DNA from: Neobacillus sp. WH10
GTDB lineage: Bacteria > Bacillota > Bacilli > Bacillales > Cytobacillaceae
Reading direction: 5' to 3'
Length of the DNA stretch: 64,000 nt
Assembly: GCF_030123405.1 (NCBI RefSeq)
Contig: NZ_CP126110.1
Span: forward strand, 3,162,001-3,226,000
Position 1 is the first letter of the stretch; every line of letters begins with the position of its first letter. Below the pieces are notes generated by a model. It saw nothing but the letters and a program-made list of their open reading frames with translations, made no database searches and was not told the DNA's origin. Made by a program: the position numbers and the translations under genes. Positions 8,898 through 18,454 of this stretch are shown piece by piece.

Positions 8898-9245
8898 CTA
8901 TTTACCTAATTTTTTAGCGATGTTATTGTTGAGTTGCTTGCGCCACTTGTCGCGAAAAGACTTTGCCCCTTCTTCGCCGACCAGCGCTGAACAGAAGCCT
9001 TTGATATCGTCACCCAAAACCTCTTGTACACTCTGACCGTCCGCTGCCGTTTCTTCGAGCAGGCCAAGCACATCGTCAAGAATTGGCATGAGGTTGCGAC
9101 CGGTGAAATCTGAGTGCGGCCAAAGATTAGCATTAATTTTTTCCCATGCCGCTTGATAATCAGCCGGTAGCTTTTTGGCTCGCGATTCAAAAGTTTTCAA
9201 TTCTTTAGTCATGTCGCTTCCTGTGATTTTTTCCCAAAAATTCAT
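8898..9245 (-). CDS. DUF1048 family protein
   Basis: 115 residues, the usual length of the family, related to both halves of the next gene (shared pattern of LPADYQ, LLEETAADGQSV, V/ILGDDIKGF). Its ATG (9243-9245) overlaps the TAA of the upstream padR gene, and AAAGGAGAG serves as ribosome site. Longer starts upstream would only translate the padR tail. It is part of the GC-richer cassette. The role is unknown; it is soluble, helical and acidic. Confidence 0.85.
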   Translation of the reverse strand: MNFWEKITGSDMTKELKTFESRAKKLPADYQAAWEKINANLWPHSDFTGRNLMPILDDVLGLLEETAADGQSVQEVLGDDIKGFCSALVGEEGAKSFRDKWRKQLNNNIAKKLGK

Positions 9246-9481
9246 TATTTTCTCTCCTTTAACTCGTTGATTTTTGTCGCAACAAATTCCCATTTTTCCC
9301 AGAACTTTCTCAATTCCTCACGTCCCGCGTCATTGAGCGTGAAAAATTTTCGCGGCGGTCCCATATCGGATTGCTTTTTCGTAATTTCCACCAGCTTGTT
9401 TTTCTCAAGTCGTACCAATATGGTATAGACTGTACCGTCTACAACATCCGAAAATCCTAGCGCATTCATAAAGCTGAACAA
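9245..9481 (-). pseudogene. PadR-family regulator, N-terminally truncated
   Basis: 78 codons match residues about 30-106 of the neighbouring intact PadR protein (GTVYTILVRLEK and DMGPPRKF are shared). The first helix of the winged helix is missing. Upstream in another frame short traces remain (LECLVQLYE), as expected after a small deletion. The only in-frame start is a TTG without ribosome site. It is either dead or makes a protein without full DNA binding. Its end is still coupled to the next gene. Confidence 0.65.
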
Positions 9482-9518
9482 GACACTCCAAAAATTGCGG
9501 ATGGAATATCTTATGAAG

Positions 9519-9839
9519 CTAGATTGACTTTAAGACGTTGATTTTTGATGATACAAAATCCCATTTTTTCCAAAACAATTCAAGTTCCTGGCGGCCAGCC
9601 TCATTAAGTGAGTAAAACTTGCGGGGCGGCCCCATATCTGACGGTTTCTTTTCAATGGTCACCAGTTTTTTCTTTTCTAATCGCACGAGAATGGTGTAGA
9701 CCGTCCCTTCCACGACTTCGGTAAACCCAAGCTCGTTTAGGCGACGGGTAATCTCGTAGCCATAGGTTTCATGGCGGCTGATGATTTCCAGCACGCAGCC
9801 TTCCAGCGAACCCTTCAGCATTTCAGTTAAATTTTCCAT
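9519..9839 (-). CDS. PadR family transcriptional regulator
   Basis: 106 residues, a complete small PadR protein (subfamily 1). The winged helix includes GCVLEIISRHETYGYEI and GTVYTILVRLEKKKLV, and a C-terminal dimer helix is rich in Trp and Lys. The ATG has AAAGGAG upstream. PadR proteins repress efflux genes until a toxic ligand binds. As first gene of the cassette it probably represses itself, the DUF1048 genes and the exporter through the repeated promoter upstream. Confidence 0.92.
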   Translation of the reverse strand: MENLTEMLKGSLEGCVLEIISRHETYGYEITRRLNELGFTEVVEGTVYTILVRLEKKKLVTIEKKPSDMGPPRKFYSLNEAGRQELELFWKKWDFVSSKINVLKSI

Positions 9840-9936
9840 GTTCAGAGTCTCCTTTACCTCCCCTACTTCGTCTGACTTATATTCAGTATAACATAGTACT
9901 AAGGGAAATTTTTACTGAATAGCTTTTGGGAAATCA

Positions 9937-10000
9937 CGCTATTCAGTATCACTTATTACAAGTACATTGTAACACCGATTAGTAGGGGGTGTCAACTATT
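9937..10000 (-). promoter_or_regulatory. Promoter copy A of the PadR cassette
   Basis: TTGACA (9990-9995), 18 bases and TACAAT (9966-9971) on the minus strand make a near-consensus sigma-A promoter. The sequence ACTTGTAATAAGTG just downstream of the -10 is a candidate operator. The same arrangement recurs about 100 bases upstream. Confidence 0.7.
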
Positions 10001-10034
10001 TTTCTTAAAAATATTTTGCAACCTCACTATTCAG

Positions 10035-10110
10035 TGACGTCGGTATCCAGTGTGACTTACTACAAGTATATCGTAACACGTAGTAGGCGAACGGTCAACT
10101 GGATTTTCTA
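10035..10110 (-). promoter_or_regulatory. Promoter copy B of the PadR cassette
   Basis: TTGACC (10093-10098), 17 bases and TACGAT (10070-10075) on the minus strand, with ACTTGTAGTAAGTC downstream of the -10. Aligned by eye with copy A it shares most of about 75 bases, so the region is a diverged tandem duplication of promoter and operator. Confidence 0.6.
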
Positions 10111-10297
10111 AATATTTTTTAAAACCTGCTACCCCCTTGAATAAAAATGAAAAGATCAGGTATTAAACAATAGTTCTCTCCAACAAAACCCTTTTTTGTT
10201 GATACCTCAATTGTAATTATTAATTAGCCCTCCCTTTCTAGCCACAAGCAGATGGCTGAAAAAATAAACACCATCTACAACAGGAACCAAATTAAAA

Positions 10298-10333
10298 CGA
10301 AAGCGCCTGCAATTTAGGCGCTTTCGTTTTTTT
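10298..10333. terminator. Terminator after DUF4317 gene
   Basis: Arms CGAAAGCGCCT and AGGCGCTTTCG surround a 7-base loop. On the minus strand it is followed by TTTTAATTT and on the plus strand by TTTTTTT, so it can work both ways. It closes the DUF4317 transcript. Confidence 0.75.
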
Positions 10334-10358
10334 GTTTAGCGGTCACTGATTGTAATGG

Positions 10359-11516
10359 TTAGAGTGTCTTCGATTCCAATCGAAATCCTTCTACGACGAC
10401 CTCTTCATCTACCTCCAACAATAGGCACCGTTTTCCTTCGTACGTGATATATTTTAGATTTTTCAGGTCTTTCGGGTTGATGGTTACATTTGCCACCTTG
10501 GTACTTATTTTTATATTTTTAGGAATTAAACTGCTTGCTTTGAATTCATGTTTTTCGTCCGCTACAACGCTTTTAAAGGCATGCTCCACTTTGGCTGTTT
10601 CCACATTTTCGACACCGCTGACCGTTAATATGCGTTCGATGTCGCGATGATCCAACGTTGAGGGTTCACTGTCTTCCTTTTCCTGATTCTCCTGTACCAC
10701 CCGATCGATTTCCTCATAAACATTCGAAATGACCGCGGAATCCACTTCGTCCCCGATTACTTCTTTTAAAATAAAGTCAAAGCAGTCCTTATCATCCTGC
10801 GCAGTCATAATGTCTTCACAATCAAGCACCTTTTCAATAAAGGTGAAATCGGGTTGATTGACTTTCCCTGCACAATAGAGAATATGGTTCACATCTGCTG
10901 CATTGTCGTTAAAAGTAGGGAACAAAAAACCTGACATTGGCGAGTCTAAATTAATAATAGGATCAACGATATGATAGGATTTGAATTCTTTTTCGATATA
11001 ATCAAACATCAAGGATTTTTTCGGAAGATCGGTTTTATTGAGGCTGCAAAGGATAAACTCATTGGAATAAACCACATCCTCCCCGCCTTCTTCGGATTCC
11101 TGGTTCCTCTTCTTAGTCGGTTTTCGATATTCTCCGCGGATAAATGTCACCACTGTATCAAATTCATAAATAGTATGGGAAAATATTTTCCCGACGATGT
11201 CCAGCATGTTATCTTGCCAATCCTCTGAGTCCGCTCGTAATCCTTCGAAAAGGATCCCTTGTGTACTATAATCCACATCACGCATGAATTTCAGTTCAAA
11301 CAGTTTGGCATCGAGATGACCGGTCAACACCTTTTTAAAATTGGCCAAAAACAATTCTTGTGCTTCGTGATCTAACAATGGAAACGGCTGACAGACTTGA
11401 TGATAAATCTCAGCTGATTCCTTCTGCACATAAACATTGAAGATTTCTCGAATATTCATCAAATGATTGTCTAATTTAAATTGCTTACGGATATTAGCGA
11501 TGTCTTTTTTGTTCAT
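10359..11516 (-). CDS. DUF4317 family protein
   Basis: 385 residues. The start MNKKDIANIRKQFK is typical of DUF4317 proteins of Bacillaceae and is preceded by GGGAG; longer starts upstream are not needed. The protein is soluble and acidic with no membrane segment. A QENQEKEDSE linker precedes a small C-terminal domain that ends EEVVVEGFRLESKTL. The function is unknown. A degenerate fragment of a second copy lies at 2543-2653. Confidence 0.8.
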   Translation of the reverse strand: MNKKDIANIRKQFKLDNHLMNIREIFNVYVQKESAEIYHQVCQPFPLLDHEAQELFLANFKKVLTGHLDAKLFELKFMRDVDYSTQGILFEGLRADSEDWQDNMLDIVGKIFSHTIYEFDTVVTFIRGEYRKPTKKRNQESEEGGEDVVYSNEFILCSLNKTDLPKKSLMFDYIEKEFKSYHIVDPIINLDSPMSGFLFPTFNDNAADVNHILYCAGKVNQPDFTFIEKVLDCEDIMTAQDDKDCFDFILKEVIGDEVDSAVISNVYEEIDRVVQENQEKEDSEPSTLDHRDIERILTVSGVENVETAKVEHAFKSVVADEKHEFKASSLIPKNIKISTKVANVTINPKDLKNLKYITYEGKRCLLLEVDEEVVVEGFRLESKTL

Positions 11517-11769
11517 TTGTTTCAACTCCCATCCCTGATTATACTGTTTAGATGGGAAAATCTCTATTTTTAATTTTTCGATTTTCAGGAATGGGTGGCT
11601 GGAAGTTTGTATTGTCATCCATAAAAATTTGTTTTATATAAGTACTTTCCTGCATATTGCAAATACTAGTAGTGTTAAATATGCCATTCGGCACTTTCTT
11701 GGCAGATATTAAAAGATAAGCCATCCGCTTTTTTTACGATCTTAATGAATATATCAGGAGGAATATTAT

Positions 11770-11934
11770 TTGGAAAACGAAAATTTTGATCCTTTTCAAA
11801 ATCAAACAAACGCAAACTTAAAGAACAAAGGAAATGAACAGGTGCTTGAAACCAGTTCTACTGGATATGGGCTGGAATCAGTTTTTAACGACAATTCTAA
11901 AAAAACGCGGTCCAATCAAAATGAGAAACATTAG
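11770..11934 (+). CDS. Small hypothetical protein, 54 residues
   Basis: AGGAGG lies eight bases before a TTG start; the product is polar, rich in Asn, Gln, Lys and Ser, and has no hydrophobic stretch. This composition resembles small spore proteins, but I do not recognise the family. The strong ribosome site is the main evidence. It is transcribed away from the DUF4317 gene. Confidence 0.5.
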   Translation: MENENFDPFQNQTNANLKNKGNEQVLETSSTGYGLESVFNDNSKKTRSNQNEKH

Positions 11935-12133
11935 TTGCATGCTTGGTACTTTATGAAAAATAGTTTCTTATTGTAGCCTTAGAAGGTAATTGAGGTTGCA
12001 ATCGAGATCGGAATTTGTTGTCCGGCCTCTTTTAGATTTACATCCGTTTCCATATATTGAATTAAGAATTACTGGGAAGCACTGATTTACGACATAAATA
12101 TAACTGGAATACAAAGAGAAAGAGGGTCCAAGC

Positions 12134-12412
12134 ATGTCTTATACCTATAACTTATACAGTTCGGATCAATTGGGATTAACAAAATCCTATCATATTCAAA
12201 CCGATTTGCCGCCGCATAAATTTAGGGCCATCATGATGGAATTTAGGCGTGGAGGAGAAAAAGATCCGAATGTCTTTTTGAAATACATGATTGAACAATT
12301 CCAAGATGGCTTTCACTTATTTGAGTATGATGATATTGTGCAATATGATGCCGACCAAGAAAATTCGGCGATCCTTGCCAACCTATTAGACCAACATGAT
12401 CAAACTATTTAA
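12134..12412 (+). CDS. Hypothetical protein, 92 residues
   Basis: Soluble, acidic and rich in aromatic residues (MSYTYNLYSSDQLGL at the start, FHLFEYDDIVQYDADQE near the end). The ATG has a GAGGG ribosome site. I do not recognise the family. It stands alone between genes of the opposite strand. Confidence 0.6.
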   Translation: MSYTYNLYSSDQLGLTKSYHIQTDLPPHKFRAIMMEFRRGGEKDPNVFLKYMIEQFQDGFHLFEYDDIVQYDADQENSAILANLLDQHDQTI

Positions 12413-12520
12413 AAGAAAAAGAACAGGCTATAAGGATTTCAACATACCCCTTGATTTAATCCAATCAGAGCTACTTACCGTCTAAATCACGATCACTATA
12501 CTTCGAAAAAGTAATAAAAA

Positions 12521-12551
12521 GTAAAAAGGCACTATGAAATGATAGTACCTT
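12521..12551 (-). terminator. Terminator after DinB gene
   Basis: On the minus strand arms AAGGTACTAT and ATAGTGCCTT close around CATTTC and are followed by TTTTTAC. It begins 13 bases after the DinB stop. Confidence 0.75.
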
Positions 12552-12563
12552 AGCAATTTATCA

Positions 12564-13067
12564 TTAAATGGTTGGAGCATTCATTCCCATTTGCGTCCAT
12601 TCTTCTCTGGCGGGCCCATAAAGCCCGGGAACCCTTACTCCTGCCTGACGCATGAGAACGGTCATTTGCCCACGATGATGAATAATGTGTTTGACGATAA
12701 GTGACAGTGTTCCAGCTTTTGTCATTGTCCTACCGAACACATTCACCTCTTCAGTAAGAGAGCTGTCAGTCCATTGTTCCTTCACGGCGTGAGCTACGTC
12801 GGTGCTTACTCTTCGAAATGCCCCTGCTATTTCCTTCGCTGATTCTGGAACGTTTTTAGCGTTTTCGACTGTGGGGACCTTGATGCCAAAATCGATTAAC
12901 ATTCCAGGTGTACTGGTCACAATATGCCAGGCAATTCTCCCCAATGTTCGGTCGTCCGAAGAAACTCGTTGCTGCAAGGAACTATTCTGTAACGCATCCA
13001 CTAGGCTTTGAGTTAAAGCAGCTTCTTGATTCCAATCCTCGATGAATCCAGCTATTGAAGAATACAT
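12564..13067 (-). CDS. DinB family protein (putative metal-dependent hydrolase)
   Basis: 167 residues forming the DinB/YfiT-like four-helix bundle. Candidate metal-binding histidines are in IAWHIV and KHIIHHRGQM, the usual triad positions. The ATG has GGAGG upstream. Family members include bacillithiol-dependent transferases, but many are of unknown role, and no partner gene is nearby. It is monocistronic with its own terminator. Confidence 0.85.
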   Translation of the reverse strand: MYSSIAGFIEDWNQEAALTQSLVDALQNSSLQQRVSSDDRTLGRIAWHIVTSTPGMLIDFGIKVPTVENAKNVPESAKEIAGAFRRVSTDVAHAVKEQWTDSSLTEEVNVFGRTMTKAGTLSLIVKHIIHHRGQMTVLMRQAGVRVPGLYGPAREEWTQMGMNAPTI

Positions 13068-13305
13068 TGATCTAATTCCTCCACTTTATAAAAATTTATT
13101 GGCTTCCCGGTCCTTCTTTAATGCTTCATCATTGTGGAAATGAAGACAATTCCAGGTTCCCTTCCAAGTATTTTCTTTTAACCTTTAATAAATGCATGTT
13201 TTTAGAAAAATGTCTGAGTAAATCCATCATCAACTAAAAATTTTCTCTTCTTAGCATCCTTCGATGTTTATTATTTATTACACGCAGTTTGGGATCTTTA
13301 ATTCA

Positions 13306-13494
13306 TTAAAAGATTTCTTTTATGAAAGTAAAATTCTTAAGAAGTTCACTTTCATTGATCGATATTCTATTCGTTAAATCTTTCGTTCGCAATACAAACT
13401 CTTTAACCCCAATAAATTCTGATTCACTAATCAAGTAAAACTGTGTTCCTCTTTTATATTCATTAAACTGCCTTTTTAGTCTATATACCTTCAT
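13306..13494 (-). CDS. Hypothetical protein, 62 residues
   Basis: The start at 13494 is chosen for the AGAGG ribosome site; a start 16 codons upstream lacks one. It is basic at the N-terminus (MKVYRLKRQFNEYKRG) and then reads FYLISESEFIGVKEFVL, suggesting a small beta-rich domain. Family not recognised. Confidence 0.5.
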   Translation of the reverse strand: MKVYRLKRQFNEYKRGTQFYLISESEFIGVKEFVLRTKDLTNRISINESELLKNFTFIKEIF

Positions 13495-13649
13495 TGAATA
13501 ACCTCTAGATGATGAATTAAAATGATTATTTGTAAATTCCAAAAAGCCCTGAGAGTGAGTAGGATATATTATATGAGCTAATTAATGAACAACTAAATAG
13601 TCAATAATTTTTTGCGTAATTCATTTTAAGAGAACCGCCCCCCCATGTC

Positions 13650-14525
13650 TCATATTAACTTCATTTTATACTCTGCCCGGAATGATTCTCTTGGTTGAAG
13701 CCTATTGATTCCGAATTTCTCCTTCAAGTTTCCAGTTGTATTGTATGTATCAGCAATACCATACCAAGGTTCGATGCAAACAAACGGAGCAATCTTACCA
13801 TCTGTGTATTTCGACCAAATTCCAACAAACGGAAATCCTTCGAACCTTACTTCTACACCATGATTCGACTTATTCGATGCCAGTGTAACTTGATCGATAT
13901 TACTATAAATAAGTGCATCATTCGCAAAAAGAGAGTCAGTGAGTGGAATTGTTAATAAATCATTAGCCATTCCTTTTTCTCTAATCAGAGAATTCTCTAT
14001 CTCATATTCCATCTCATTCTTATTTGCAGCAGGAATAATGTGCAAACTATAGTCCTCTATGTTTTCATTTTCTAAGAGTGGAATCCTGAATGCAGGATGG
14101 GCACCAATAGAAAAATACATCTCTTCCTTGGTTTCATTTACGATTTCCCAATGAACAACGAGGTTGTCCTCATTGAGAGTATAACGAATAATCGCTTTGA
14201 AATCGAAAGGATAAACATGAAGGTAACGTCCGCCAGACTCGTAACGAAAAGAAACGTCTGTTGTAGTCTGCTCATCCACCTTAAATTCCACATCACGCAA
14301 AAAGCCATGTTGTGACATTTCATATGTCTTACCGTTGAGTTGATAGCGGTCTTCCTTTAAGCGTCCTACAATCGGAAATAAGACCGGTGAGACGCGTCCC
14401 CAATAGGCAGGATCCCCAGTCCACATGTAGTCCAGTCCACTTTTCTTATGCTTCACTTTACGTACTTCTGCCCCATTATGACTGATCTCCACCTTCAACC
14501 AATCATTTTCAATAACAATCATCAT
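13650..14525 (-). CDS. Aldose 1-epimerase family protein (LacX-like)
   Basis: About 291 residues of the galactose mutarotase fold. Typical segments are GAEVRKVKHKKSGLDYMW near the start, FPIVGRL, the HGFLRD histidine, GAHPAFRIPL with the second conserved His, and ICIEPWYG near the end. The enzyme would interconvert sugar anomers; LacX-type members have an uncertain sugar. The ATG at 14525 follows AGGGAG; the ATG three bases later is equally possible. No sugar operon surrounds it. Confidence 0.9.
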   Translation of the reverse strand: MMIVIENDWLKVEISHNGAEVRKVKHKKSGLDYMWTGDPAYWGRVSPVLFPIVGRLKEDRYQLNGKTYEMSQHGFLRDVEFKVDEQTTTDVSFRYESGGRYLHVYPFDFKAIIRYTLNEDNLVVHWEIVNETKEEMYFSIGAHPAFRIPLLENENIEDYSLHIIPAANKNEMEYEIENSLIREKGMANDLLTIPLTDSLFANDALIYSNIDQVTLASNKSNHGVEVRFEGFPFVGIWSKYTDGKIAPFVCIEPWYGIADTYNTTGNLKEKFGINRLQPRESFRAEYKMKLI

Positions 14526-14794
14526 CTTATCTCCCTCATCTCTAGTCTTCATTGTTTACTTTTATTATACCGAAAGTCTTTTTTTTCAAAAACAAATGCA
14601 GGTTTAACCTTCCTAAATTTTTGTACCTATTTCTCTTGACGGGATGCTTTCAAAAAATCCACCCCTTTATGAAATGATTCTATCATTAATCCATCAGTTG
14701 ATAAAAACCATAATATCCCTTAAGATACTCCTGTGGATGGGATCATAATTTTTTTATATACAATGTAAATATAAACATAAATTAGAGGTATTAT

Positions 14795-15175
14795 ATGTTC
14801 CCATTAAAATTTGGTTATCGAACTATCAAGACTGCCATCGGTGCGGCTGCAGCGATTAGTATTGCTCAATTTTTCAGCTTGAATTCCTTTGCTTCCGCAG
14901 GAATCATCACCATCCTATGTGTACAGAATTCCAAAAAGAAATCACTGCAGGCTGCATATTCCAGATTTTTCGCTTGCATGCTTGCCATTGTTTTTTCTTT
15001 CATCCTATTTGAAACGATTGCCTATAATCCGGTTGTGATTGGATTGCTGCTCTTGATGTTTATTCCTTTTACCGTCCGATTAAAAATATCTGAAGGGATC
15101 GTAACCAGTTCAGTCAGCTTTAATTATTGGAGAGTATATCTTATTAAGTTTAAAAACTTAATTAGCTGCAAATAA
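14795..15175 (+). pseudogene. Aromatic acid exporter family protein, truncated
   Basis: The first about 105 codons match the N-terminal membrane domain of ArAE-type exporters (YRTIKTAIGAAAAI, VQNSKKKSLQAAYSRF). Full proteins have about 300 or more residues with a cytoplasmic tail. After SEGIVTSSV the frame loses its resemblance and stops at 15175, and the rest of the gene is absent. AGAGG precedes the ATG. It is probably a deletion relic, although the stub could still be translated. Confidence 0.65.
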
Positions 15176-15311
15176 CCCTCTCAAACTTAAATTCCGAATT
15201 TGAATCCTAGTCTAAGCAAAGCTGCTGCATCTACAACAAATATTTAACATCATCCATGAAAAACGATAAAATAAAGTGGTAAATGCAAATGGAAAGGAAG
15301 ATAAATCAATT

Positions 15312-15671
15312 ATGGAAAAATTAATGTTTATTGAAACCGGGATGGGGATTGATGTGCATGGTCAAAATATTACGTCTGCAGCAGTTCGTGCCGTAAAAAA
15401 TGCCATTCACTATAATTCGATGCCAGGTATTCGTTCGGTGCTCCCTGAAAACAGTTTAGATAATATGAGGGTGAATGTGAAACTCGCCGTTCCTTGTGAT
15501 AAAGAAAAACTCGATATTACGGCTGTAAAAGAAGCATTGCCATATGGGAAAGTTACGGTGGAAGTAATGGATGGAGGAATGATAACAACCAGCGGGATTG
15601 TCCTCGAGGATAAGGGAGATAAAAATGATCTAATGTACATAGTCGTTGCTTCGGTAGAGGTAGGCTATTAA
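15312..15671 (+). CDS. Lin0512 family protein
   Basis: 119 residues of the Lin0512 family: MFIETGMGIDVHGQ at the start, then AVRAVKNAIHYNSMPGI and a central VKLAVPC. The protein is small and soluble with a repeated alpha-beta pattern; the biochemical role is unknown. The ATG at 15312 is preferred over a GTG 12 codons upstream. A clear terminator follows. Confidence 0.8.
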   Translation: MEKLMFIETGMGIDVHGQNITSAAVRAVKNAIHYNSMPGIRSVLPENSLDNMRVNVKLAVPCDKEKLDITAVKEALPYGKVTVEVMDGGMITTSGIVLEDKGDKNDLMYIVVASVEVGY

Positions 15672-15761
15672 TTTTGAGCAATTCGTGAACAATATCTAAT
15701 TTTAAATATCAAAGGCATCTGTATTCAATCTGGTAACATTCCAGAACTGAGTCCCCCCCCT

Positions 15762-15790
15762 ACCTCCATCTATAAATGGAGGTCTTTTTT
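15762..15790 (+). terminator. Terminator after Lin0512 gene
   Basis: Arms ACCTCCAT and ATGGAGGT with loop CTATAA are followed by CTTTTTT. Confidence 0.85.
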
Positions 15791-16502
15791 ATATCTCTTC
15801 ACCACCGCTTTTCCTTGTTTACATTGCAGCATTATCTATTTTTTCAGCAAAATACCCAATCATAAAGGCAACTGTAAAAAAAGAAATGCCATTAACGTTG
15901 AAAAATTAAGGATTGAATTTATGTCCCAACCATGTTAAGTCAATTTCAATAATGGTACAAGCACCTCTCTTATACCTTTCGAACCTTTGAACAACTATAC
16001 GGAACATCCAAACCTTCTGGTCAAAAATCAGCAGATTAACGTTTGAAAGATTTCCGATAGAATCGGTAAAATGCTATCAATCTTTGTCTTGAAGCAATAT
16101 ATTTTTCTTAAAATACCTGCCATCCGGTGTCCCAGGCCCCAAAGTGTATGAAACTTGAAAGAAAATGCTAGAAAAAAGATAAGTTTTTTAGAAAATTTTT
16201 CGCTTTATATTACTCAGTTTAAATAGCTGGGTACGACCAGTAGCCATCATCCCGTCATAATAAATAACTTATTTTTAACATTAAAAGAGTCCGCTTAGCA
16301 AAAGATTTACATTTTTATGACAATTATCTATTGAACTATACAGACTCTTTTCAATCAATAGTGTAAAAATCATGTCAACTCCCCCACCAATATCCAGGCT
16401 GATAAAAAATATATGGTTCAATTCATTTTTGTGGAATTGAACCGCTTTAGGGTTGTTAATAAAGAAATACCATTTCTTATAAAAAACTGTCAAGTTCCTA
16501 AA
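15791..16502. other. Intergenic 0.7 kb, no credible gene
   Basis: Several short frames exist on the minus strand (for example 55 codons ending near 15910 without any start codon, and 70 codons at 16281-16493). None has a ribosome site or a recognised motif. A long-range inverted repeat AAAAGAGTC/GACTCTTTT (about 16283-16353) may end the selO transcript. It could be decayed coding DNA. Confidence 0.4.
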
Positions 16503-17966
16503 TCAGGTACCGCAAAAGGTTCGGTAAGGCTGGTTTGATGGCGCAGGCAATGTGCAGTATTCTTTCTTTTCAGGGGTATACGTGTAAGGCTTTGAAAGAA
16601 CATTAAGCAGCCTCTCCATTACACTGTAATCTCCTTGTTCCACTGCAGCTTCTAGTGCCTCTTCTACCCTGTGGTTTCGAGGTATAACCGCAGGATTGCT
16701 GTTTCGCATTAATTGTTGCACGGAGGCTTTCGATTCCTCCTGCCTGCTTAGTCTCGCCTGCCACAACTCATTCCACTGAGAAAATTCTGGTATCCCAACC
16801 AAACCTGTTTCTTCCGGCTTATCAAAAGTTAATGCGTTGAGGGTATTGGTATAGTCTGCTTGATTTTTCTCCATCAAAGTAAGAAGGTCATTTATAAGCG
16901 ATTCATCTTCAATCTCTTCATTAAATATTCCCAGCTTCGCTCTCATTCCCTCGAGCCAATTTACTTGATATAACTTAGAAAAATTTGAAATCGCATCCTG
17001 TGCCAATTCGACAGCCTGCTCCTGTTTGTCATGTAGCAGCGGCAAAAGAGTTTCAGCAAATCGCGCAAGATTCCAGCCGGCCATATAAGGCTGATTGCCA
17101 TAGGCATAGCGGCCTTGTCTATCAATGGAACTGAATACCGTTTCTGGGTCATAAGCATCCATAAACGCGCAAGGACCATAATCGATCGTTTCTCCGCTAA
17201 TGGTCATATTGTCGGTATTCATTACTCCATGAATAAAACCAACCAATTGCCATTTGGCAATCAGTGCAGCCTGACGCTTGATTACTTCCTGAAGCAGCGA
17301 AAGATATCGATTCTTATCCGCTTCAATTTCTGGATAATGGCGCTTTATTGTGTAATCGGCTAGGATCTGAAGTTCCTCATCTGAGCCCCACTTTGCTACG
17401 AATTGAAAAGTACCAACGCGCAGATGACTAGCGGCCACCCGGGTAAGAATGGCACCAGGTAAAGCTGTTTCGCGGATGACGGGCTCTCCTGTAGTCACAA
17501 CTGCTAGACTACGGGTCGTAGGAATTCCAAGCGCATGCATAGCTTCGCTGATGATGTATTCTCGAAGCATCGGTCCAAGGGCCGCACGACCATCCCCTCC
17601 GCGGGAATATGGGGTTCTACCAGGACCCTTAAGCTGAATATCTACCCGTTCATCCGAGGGAGTGGTCTGTTCCCCAAGCAGCACGGCACGGCCGTCGCCT
17701 AACATCGTAAAATGCCCGAATTGATGTCCCGCATAAGCCTGAGCAAGTGGTGAAGCACCATCAGGAATCCGGTTTCCTGCAAACACCGCTACACCATCTT
17801 CGCTTTGCAGTTCTTCAACGTTCAACCCGAGGGTTGCAGCCAAAGGTTCATTGAGAATGATCAGCTTCGGTGCACGGACTGGGGTTGGATTGTGACTGGT
17901 AAAAAATGATTTCGGTAGACGTGCATAACTATTATCAAAGTTCCATCCTTTTTCTTTATTCATCAT
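16503..17966 (-). CDS. selO: Protein adenylyltransferase SelO (YdiU)
   Basis: 487 residues, full length for the Firmicutes form. Landmarks are FDNSYARLP, the [10 protein letters not shown] segment, [13 protein letters not shown] (nucleotide binding), the HGVMNTDNM loop with the catalytic Asp and metal-binding Asn, and DYGPCAFMD. SelO is a pseudokinase-fold enzyme that transfers AMP to protein Ser/Thr/Tyr and is linked to redox stress. The C-terminus ends FCGT, where a cysteine takes the place of the selenocysteine seen in some homologues. AGGAGG lies nine bases before the ATG. Confidence 0.95.
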   Translation of the reverse strand: MMNKEKGWNFDNSYARLPKSFFTSHNPTPVRAPKLIILNEPLAATLGLNVEELQSEDGVAVFAGNRIPDGASPLAQAYAGHQFGHFTMLGDGRAVLLGEQTTPSDERVDIQLKGPGRTPYSRGGDGRAALGPMLREYIISEAMHALGIPTTRSLAVVTTGEPVIRETALPGAILTRVAASHLRVGTFQFVAKWGSDEELQILADYTIKRHYPEIEADKNRYLSLLQEVIKRQAALIAKWQLVGFIHGVMNTDNMTISGETIDYGPCAFMDAYDPETVFSSIDRQGRYAYGNQPYMAGWNLARFAETLLPLLHDKQEQAVELAQDAISNFSKLYQVNWLEGMRAKLGIFNEEIEDESLINDLLTLMEKNQADYTNTLNALTFDKPEETGLVGIPEFSQWNELWQARLSRQEESKASVQQLMRNSNPAVIPRNHRVEEALEAAVEQGDYSVMERLLNVLSKPYTYTPEKKEYCTLPAPSNQPYRTFCGT

Positions 17967-18239
17967 ATCTCCTTTCCTCCTGTAGTCTTTCTGGATCTAG
18001 TTTTTTCTTATGTATAAACCAAAATCATAGTGTTTTTATTTTTCCACTTACCAAAACAACACCATGCTGCCCTTTTTAGTGTTTGCTTCGACATATTAAT
18101 ATATTCGTTCCTCGCTAAGATGACTAAAAAAGACCTCAGACTCTGATTGGATGACTTCCCTGGAAATTTTTTAGTAATCTTTAAACTGCAAATGTTATCA
18201 ATAGTAAAACATAGGGGAGAAATTAATTATAAAAATGAA

Positions 18240-18335
18240 ATGTCCACCGGAAATCGCATGGGTAGAATTAGTTTCGGTATCTTTACATTCCTTTTTACCT
18301 GTTATATTTTTATTCAAGTGTTTTTAGCTGGTTAG
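18240..18335 (+). CDS. Possible 31-residue membrane peptide
   Basis: A short open frame (MSTGNRMGRIS, then one hydrophobic helix of about 18 residues). AGGGGAG lies 20 bases upstream, which is too far for an ordinary site. I list it with low confidence as a possible small membrane protein. Confidence 0.25.
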   Translation: MSTGNRMGRISFGIFTFLFTCYIFIQVFLAG

Positions 18336-18454
18336 CTATTTTAGATAATCCGGTAATCTGGGTAAAGTAAATCGGATTCGCTTGCCTTTTCCTTAGATGG
18401 TGCTTTTTATTTTTATATCAAATATAGTAGGTAGTGAATATTTGATGGTCATAT

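Noticed and set aside
16281..16493. 70-codon minus-strand frame after selO
   Set aside because: No ribosome site, no family, lies across a weak terminator-like repeat.
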